Assembly (NCBI GenBank): GCA_015179025.1
Contig: WHUX01000009.1
Location: 682,001 to 746,000 of the forward strand
Reading direction: 5' to 3'
From: Terfezia claveryi
Lineage: Eukaryota > Ascomycota > Pezizomycetes > Pezizales > Pezizaceae
DNA length: 64,000 bases
Shown: positions 57,530 to 64,000 of the stretch, piece after piece
Layout: each line of letters starts with the position of its first letter
How positions within the stretch are numbered: the stretch's first letter is position 1
Made by a program: the position numbers and the translations under genes
The notes under the pieces: model-generated
Database searches by the model: none
Seen by the model: the letters and a program-made list of their open reading frames with translations, nothing else
What the model was told of the DNA's origin: nothing

Positions 57530-58560
57530 CAGTGCACTCTCGAGATATCCCCCATCTATATGCGCAGACATAGCCAGGTGCGTGAACTCGCCAGACAACC
57601 CGCGGACTCTATGTGAAGGCCTAGCTAATTGCTCTTAGGACGCCCAAACTGCAGTTGCGAGATATCCCCAATCTATGTGCGCAGACACAGGCATAGCTAG
57701 GTACGTGAACTCGCCAGAAACCAGCGGACTCTATGTGAAGGCAATGCTAATTGCTCTTAGGACGCCCAAAGTGCAGTTGCGAGATATCCCCAATCTATGT
57801 GCGCAGACACAGGCATAGCTAGGTACGTGAACTCGCCAGAAACCAGCGGACTCTATGTGAAGGCAATGCTAATTGCTCTTAGGACGCCCAAAGTGCAGTT
57901 GCGAGATATCCCCAATCTATGTGCGCAGACACAGGCATAGCTAGGTACGTGAACTCGCCAGAAAACCAGCGGACTCTATGTGAAGGCATTGCTAATTGCT
58001 CTTAGGACGCCCAAAGTGCAGTTGCGAGATATCCCCAATCTATGTGCGCAGACACAGGCATAGCTAGGTACGTGAACTCCCAGAAAACCAGCAGACTCCA
58101 TGTGAGGGCATTGCTAATTTCTCTTAGGACTCCGCCGAGATATCCCCTATCAATATTCACAGACATAGCTAGGTATGTGAACTCGCTAGAAAACCAGCGG
58201 ACTCTATGTGGAGGCATTGCTAATTGCTCTTAGGACACCGCAAGTGCCCTCCCGAGGTATCCCCTATCAATTACAGACATAGCTAGGTAAGTGAACTCGC
58301 CAAAAAACCAGCGGACTCCATGTGAGGGCATTGCTAATTGCTCTTAGGACTCCGCAAGTGCACTCCCGAGATATCCCCTATCAATATGCACAGACATAGC
58401 TAGGTACGTGGACTCGCTAGCAAATCCGCTGTAGGACTGCTAGCTAATTGCTCTTAGGACACTCCCGAGATATCCCCTATCAATATGCACAGACATAGCT
58501 AGGTACGTGGACTCTGTGGGACTGCCTAGCTAATTGCTCTACTGCTAGGGGTTGCTCGTG
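57530..58560. repeat. ~115-bp tandem repeat, right arm of F
   Basis: About eight to nine units, inverted relative to the left arm, which has about six. The arms therefore differ by unequal exchange in this array. Confidence 0.8.
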
Positions 58561-59295
58561 GCAGTGGATAACTACATCAGCGAGGGCGGTTACTACTTTG
58601 GAGACTGCTTAGGTCTGGGAATGGCTGGATTGTGGGAGGCATATGCGCAGGACAGAGTCCTAGTGGGATCTATGATGGAATAGTTCGGTGGAAGTACAAA
58701 TATGGCTCATCAGTGTATATAGAAGCTCAAGTTCACCTAGTGCATGCAATGTATTGCTTATACCTGGCTGCCTTTGCCTGACTGCCCCTCTCTGCCTGGC
58801 TGCGTTTGCCTGGCTGCTATTACCGTTATTCTCCGCGTGCGCCAAGTAGAGTGGAAATATTGTCTGTCAGGTAGTTGTGCCAGGGCGCACACCTGCGTTA
58901 CCGAGGCATACTGTGCTCTTGTAGCACCTGGACGTTGCATGACTATGGATTGGCGCCTGGGGGCAGAAACAGTATTACGGCTTGAGGGCGCGGATGCACA
59001 AGATAGGGCGCCAGGGCGCTGTTCCACAACGCTGAACCCCAGGGTGCAAAGCCCCAGGGTACAGCGTCACGGCATGGATTGCGTTAACAACTGGCCGTGG
59101 GGCGCGCGCTGCGAGGGAGCGGCGCCCGGGCGACAACAGTCTTCCGCGCTGCGCCGTTAACTGTCAGTTTGTCTTTAGAACATCGCGGGCGTCGGGGGCC
59201 GCAAAGGCAAACTGCAATCGTTTCTGATGTTGGGGGGTCTAAAGGTGCCCGGCCAGTGGGGTTTTGTGTCCGGCCAGCAGAACTTTCCCCAACCT

Positions 59296-59914
59296 AGGTT
59301 TCCAGCTCTGAACCAGCCAAAGCCTTCTTCCCTCTCGCTTTGCGTCTGTCTGATATAGCTTTATCAACTATATCACGTGAAGTCAACCAAGCAACCTTCT
59401 TTGTCTTCTTAGCGGCCAGCTGCTCTTGGACACTTGTCTCCAAAATAAGTTTTGCTGCTGCCCAATCCACGTGTTTCTCTGAGAACATTGCAAGCTCCCT
59501 TAGAAACTCCTCGGCCGGCCATGGTGGCATGAGGTCCCCCACCTGGTCTTCCCACTGCGCGCCCCAGGTTGCTTCCAGCCTTTCTTTTGCTTTGCCCTTC
59601 CTTCGCTCAGACTCGGTATGAATATCTGCTAAGGGCAGGATTGTTGAGGTGAAGCCGAGCTCAACGTCAGCAGTCACCCTATCCACTTGCATTTCTCTGT
59701 AGTCCTCATCCGTCTAGGCATCGATCACCTCCTTCTGGACCTGGGCTGCAAATGAGATCTATTCTGCCTGTTCTTGAGTTAGCTTGGCAACTTCCAATGC
59801 TAACTCCCACCTTTCTGGTCCATCGAGCTTAGCAAGCTTGTTTCTATATCTTTAACGGAGCCCTTGTCTCCTCTTCACTAACTTCCCTGTGATGTTGATA
59901 ATTTCGGTCGACAT
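59296..59914 (-). pseudogene. GypD ORF3, N-terminal half
   Basis: ATG 59,914 (MSTEIINITGKLVKRRQGLR) opens a frame with stops at about 59,852, 59,760 and 59,715. The conserved block HTESERRKGKAKERLEATWG..W ... AEEFLRELAMFSEKH ... AAKKTKKVAWLTSRDIV matches GypB ORF3 (HTESQRR ... AAKRTKKYKWVMTRDIA). It is cut at 59,296 by fold-back element F; the rest is at 54,114-54,667. Together they make a protein of about 390 residues with the same domain order as GypB ORF3. Confidence 0.8.
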
Positions 59915-59970
59915 TGTTGTGTGGAGAAATGGTGTTTGAATGTTGTAAGGAAGATGAAGGGGATCGGGAG

Positions 59971-59978
59971 TATTTATA
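59971..59978 (-). promoter_or_regulatory. TATA box of GypD ORF3
   Basis: TATAAATA on the minus strand, 64 bp before ATG 59,914, followed by CTCCCGATCCCC, resembling the GypB promoter context (CCTCCGATCCCCCC). Confidence 0.55.
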
Positions 59979-60390
59979 TTGAAGAGTGTGGCAAATTTGG
60001 GTGTGTTAGCATCGTCCACTTCATTCTTTCTAGCTCCCATTTAGTTCTAGAGGGCCTAGGTGACTCTGCCTTTTATGTTCCATGTTATTCTCGACGTTCT
60101 GGTTGCTTGTAGGAACATTCTACAAACAATAGAGTTCCATTCCATTACTTACCCTGAACTTCTTTCTGTACTTGGCCTAGTAATTCCAACACCTTCCTTT
60201 TATAGTCTTTTCTATTCGATGTGTCCCCTTAGACTGCTTTTCAGTTCTGGATCGTTTGCGAAGTTCCGTATGTTTCTAGGAAGGTTCCACAAGAAATTAC
60301 CTAAAGTATTTTGATTTAAATGCCTTAGCCATCTACTATAGCCAACATACTTCCAGAACTTTTTGGCCTCCTCAGCAACAAATAACACAC
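59979..60390. other. Upstream region of GypD ORF3
   Basis: No gene. It corresponds in position to the 400-bp stretch between palindrome array and TATA box in GypB, and shares short pieces such as GTTCCAT and CCTGAACTTCTTT-like blocks (compare 43,010-43,030). Confidence 0.4.
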
Positions 60391-60635
60391 CATATAACAC
60401 ACCAACATGTGTGATAGAACAAAAACAGGCTGTATCACACATGTTACCGGTCCTATGTGTGCAATAGAAGAAAGACAGGCTGTATCACACACGTTACTTG
60501 TCCTACGTATGTGATAGAAGAAAGACAGGCTGTATCACACACGTTACCAGTCCTATGTATATGATAGAAAAAGACAGGCTGTATCATACACGTTACCAGT
60601 CCTACGTGTGCAATAGAAGAAAGACAGGCCATAAA
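60391..60635 (-). promoter_or_regulatory. Tandem array with ACGTGTG inverted repeats (GypD)
   Basis: About four units of 54-60 bp (AGAAAGACAGGCTGTATCAC, ACACGTTAC, AGTCCTACGTGTG). Each carries CACACGTTAC and CCTACGTGTG-type arms. The position relative to ORF3 is as in GypB, but the sequence differs. Confidence 0.7.
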
Positions 60636-60639
60636 AAAA

Positions 60640-63600
60640 AGAGGAGGGTAGGGCTTAGCCAATTTGAACCAAGAGGTTATTCTAATACCATGATTCGCCA
60701 TCAATCTTACTCACAAAATGATACCTGCCATGGAGTACATCAACGATGTTCAAGATTGTTGGTGGAATAGGGCCACTTTTACTCATTAGTGTATATACTT
60801 CATAAGGTATAGCCCAGAATTCCTCTTGCATATTTCGTCGCAGGATGACAACCTAGAATAACACTCGCGTCAGCTGACCAACTTCCACGGTGAATATCCT
60901 TTATACGTGTGTAAAGCCTTCCTTGGAAATAGTATTTGGATCCAATAGCAAATAAACTCGAACAATAGTGGTGCTTGCATAGATCTTCTGACGTTCACCG
61001 TTCTTTTTATAATCTTCCCCATTGACAATGGCTGTAAATGAGCCCCAAAATCGGAGATTGTACTTAGGCAAAAGCCAAAGATCTGTGTCATATATTCGTT
61101 CATATACTAATGCTATTTGAGTTATATCCTGTAAGTCTTGGGAGTCACGGGCTGTCTTTCTTTTTCCGACTTTTGCATAATTTTAAGGGCTGTCAGTGTA
61201 ATCCACAAAGCATTTATGTCCATTTGCAGAAAATACTGGAGCTACAGGTTGCAGAGTGATGGTATGTTTGATTCGTAGACAAGCTTCCATAATTTGATTC
61301 ATGGTATCAGTGATAGTGCTATAAACAGGGTGATCCTTGTACAAGCCATCAATTGTATAACGAAGCATTTGTGAGAGGTTAACAGCCTGGAGGAGCTGGA
61401 AGTCGTTCTCCTTAGAGTTGTTATGTGGTGCATGCTATTTAAAGTACTTGTGTTTCTGCTCCCCCATGAAGCAAGCCGAGTTCCGAGTAGTCCCATATGT
61501 CCGTATGTTTTCATGATAGTGTAATGGAATGTGCACATTTGGGACTTTCCATTTATTTTTGAGTTTGGCTGAGGATTGAAGGCCTTTCACAACCTATTGG
61601 AATGCAGTACGTGCCTGTAAAACAGTTTGAGTGACCATGGCTCTCTCTTCTGCTGTAATCTTTGGCTTAAATATTAAAGAAACAGCAAGTGCAAGTTTAT
61701 AGGCTACAAAAATAAAGTTATCATAAACTCGCTGGCGAGGAGTTTTATTAGGTGAGGGCGTTCCTGTCAGAAGTGAAGCTAAATCTCTTTCGACACTTGG
61801 TCGGAAGTGATCTCCTGGGAGTTTGAATAATCACATCAGTATGAAAGGGTTGAGACATGCAATACAGGCATTTTCACTAAAGTTCATAGAGCCTTTATGA
61901 GATATCGGATTTTGGGGGCGCCCCCATTGGTATGGAAGCTCAATTTTCTCCCAGGCCAGTCGATATGCGATTTCCCCAGTGGTTCCAAAAGCCTCAACAA
62001 GGCACCCTTGGAAGTATTTGCAAATGCGGCATTCCACATGCAATGAGTCATAGGGGGTTAACCTGAGTGGGTCCAGACATGGATGACACAAATCTATAAA
62101 GGGACCATCGGAATTAAGTCCAACCTTCTGCAAGAATTGGTCTCGACCAACCTTGGTTTTGATTTGAGTGACATCCTTCCTCAGTTGATACATAGGGAAG
62201 AGGTAGTACTCTTGAGCCTGTGTGTCAATCCCGAGGTTACTAAATTCGTCTTTTGATATGAGGTAGCCTCGGCAGCTATGGTCAGCTTTATGAGATTTGA
62301 TTCCGGCGAGTTTGTTTTGTTGTGGCATATCTCCATGATGTGCGATACAAAACATCCGTACAAATTTGGTGCCAGAACCATCCAACAGTCTAATAGTGAT
62401 GCCTTTGTCTATTCTTATACAGTCAAGCTGGAGAGCAGCTGATATGTCAGTTTCATTACTTCCAAAGGGACCTAATATTAGAACAAAGATGTTTTGAATC
62501 TTCTCCCGCAAATGTAAAGGCAGATTAGATGGAGTAATATAGACTCCAGCTAGAGAATGATATGAGTTGTAGTATAGACCAAAGCCATCCAAAAAGGTGG
62601 TATATGGTAAAGAATAAAAGGACTGGTTAGCGGTTAGAAGTTCATTGCGTCCATAATGCAGTAATTCGAGTTCTGCTACTAATCGGTATCTTTTCTCCAC
62701 GGACCGAAGTCTATTCTGTGTGCTTGTGGCGGTTTCCATTATATACATAATGCATGCAACAAAGAATTTGGGAGAGATAATGCGTCGTATTAATGGGTCG
62801 GAGGGTTCTTCTTGTAATGGTGAAGAATCTTGGGGAAGTATTTGGTTGCAGGCCGAGAGACTATCATAATCTAGAAAGATTACAGATTCATGACGAATGA
62901 CATTATCCAGTAGGATAATCTCTTTCAAATGCTCCATAAGGGACACCTCTCGCTTATCCTGCTAGAATGTAGTCTTTGTATAGTGCTCGCATGTTGTGTT
63001 TTAAAGAATCTTTGCTCGCTGCTTTCGGAATATTTCTTTCCACTGTGGTGAGAGCTGTTTATACAAGAGTAGGGGATTAATGGCCAATGAGAGTTGGCCG
63101 GTTCCCTTTGATCATCTGTCATAGCCAACACCACAGACACGTCCCAGCATCTCATCATATTGGGGATATTCGGGGTTGGTATACTACACACAGTCTGAAG
63201 GTATGAAATGTATGCCATTTTGAAGTCATGCAAAATTACCGGAGGAGGTTTGTATGCTCTCTAACCATGCATCTGCATGCCAGTACTCTTGAAACTCATC
63301 AACAAATTCGCCCAGGCCAGTATAGAGGTTTTTAGAAATTGTTGTATCTGAGAGCCAAATAGATACAATCTCTTTAATATCAAAGTAGTATGCATTGGCT
63401 GGGGTCTGCATTTGCGGAGGGAGCTGGTCAGTTTCCGGACGGAAGGTGTAAGCCTTTATGGTCTGTAACAGAAGAACCGACCTCATATACTTCTTGAGAG
63501 TTGACAGAGATCTCGGGAACTGCTTGATGACAGAAGGTTCTAACATAACATAATTGAAGAGATCTACTAGGGCGGAATATTGGCTTGTGCTTATGTCCAG

Positions 63601-64000
63601 CGAAGTCACGAATATGCCTAAAGTAACGATAAACGAGTTGACTTGTCCTGATCCCTTGGCCTCTTCTGCGATCTTTGATGTGTCGATGAATTTTGGATCC
63701 AAGTCCGTGTCCTCAGTAGTCACACCAAGCTTGGCGGTATAAGTAGGAGATGGGACTATGCTATCATTTGACGCTGGAGAATCGGGATTTGCTGTCGTTG
63801 AAGTTCCTGTCGTATCTGGGCCTGTCAATGGAGGGGTGTCATCTTCCTTCTCTTCTTCTTCTAGTGAATTACTAAAGATGTTTATTCGTGGAGTCCGAGA
63901 GTCTGAAGTGCTTAGATTGCTGACTGCCTCTTCCAACATCTCCTCAAACTCTTCTTCTATAGCTGAGGCAAGGTCTGTTCGAGGACAGAAGTCCACAAGA
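60640..64000 (-). pseudogene. Tnp2-like (Transposase_21/CACTA-type) transposase, decayed, partial
   Basis: One minus-strand frame enters from the right edge and continues to about 60,640. It is interrupted by stops near 63,226, 63,180, 63,118, 62,990, 61,831, 61,595, 61,443, 61,183, 60,905, 60,860 and 60,700. An acidic N-terminal region is followed by YWHADAWLESIQTTSG-like sequence, then a core (TTFLDGFGLYYNSYHSLAGVY ... ITPSNLPLHLREKIQNIFV ... GDMPQQNKLAGIKSHKADHSC) typical of Tnp2 transposases, and later HIPLHYHENIRTYGT ... CFMGEQKHKYFK. Longest uninterrupted part: 61,831-62,946 (371 codons). It would excise a CACTA-type element. Family assignment is from motif layout. The gene may be longer than the window shows. 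Confidence 0.65.

Larger units (their letters stand above)
54673..59295. mobile_element. F: giant fold-back (palindromic) element inserted in GypD ORF3
   Basis: Two long inverted arms (about 54,757-56,693 and 56,956-59,098) flank a ~260-bp spacer. AGGTT at 54,668-54,672 and 59,296-59,300 is a candidate target duplication. Removing the element joins the two halves of ORF3. Arms contain GC-rich ends (CCAATCCATAGTCAT and CGCCCTCAAGCC in both), a ~115-bp tandem repeat, a ~250-bp unique block, and a GAGAAACTCGTGCTTTTGGAG satellite towards the centre. No transposase is encoded; it would be moved by another element's enzyme. Confidence 0.75.

Noticed and set aside
54838..59160. Other GC-rich open frames of 60-138 codons in the arms of F
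   Set aside because: They are not preserved between the arms and show no domain.

Overview
The window looks like a transposon-dominated, gene-poor stretch of a filamentous ascomycete genome. The evidence is Ty3/gypsy elements with chromodomains, fungal PIF/Harbinger and Tnp2-like transposases, short introns of 53-81 nt with GTATGT-like donors, and many stop codons explicable by C-to-T or G-to-A transitions, as RIP-like mutation produces. A Pezizomycete (truffle-like) fungus is only a guess. I see no clearly intact host gene, no rRNA and no tRNA.

Layout. 1-3,420: degenerate 3' ends and LTRs of a chromovirus family (GypA) in both orientations. 3,420-5,400: minisatellites. 5,510-7,843: a decayed PIF/Harbinger element with its two typical genes (DDE transposase and a Myb/SANT-like protein). 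7,850-10,110: AT-rich microsatellite and satellite arrays. 10,570-11,215: a small fold-back element. 11,551-12,601: an unidentified broken gene with one intron. 12,949-20,069: GypC, a nearly complete chromovirus with 1,051-bp LTRs. 20,295-21,503: a broken gene resembling a 2-oxoglutarate/Fe(II) dioxygenase. 22,193-31,613: GypB, with a fused gag-pol and a third ORF (ORF3) before the 3' LTR. 31,614-40,840: region E, an unrecognised two-gene unit (E1, E2) on the minus strand. 40,841-53,566: a second, inverted, 5'-truncated GypB, split by a complete GypA (44,860-51,019) with a 5-bp target duplication. 53,567-60,630: remnant GypD carrying another ORF3, split by a 4.6-kb giant fold-back element F (54,673-59,295). 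60,640-64,000: a decayed Tnp2-like transposase gene running off the right edge.

The most unusual signal is a protein family that recurs in different elements. ORF3 of both GypB copies, the split ORF3 of GypD, and E1 share an N-terminal block (ESxRR ... RL..xWGxxWE ... FL..LA) and a C-terminal block (hDxLKxxAE ... LAxE ... RL..LLE). In GypB and GypD this gene has its own TATA box and lies downstream of a tandem array of ACGT-containing inverted repeats, so it looks like a separately transcribed accessory gene of LTR retrotransposons. In region E it is paired with a seven-exon gene of unknown function.

Within GypA and GypC the genes form the usual LTR retrotransposon programme: Gag with a CCHC knuckle, then protease, reverse transcriptase, RNase H, integrase and chromodomain. 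A stem-loop sits over the gag stop codon in both. Most breaks in these two younger elements are single missing bases; most breaks in the older elements are transition-type stops.
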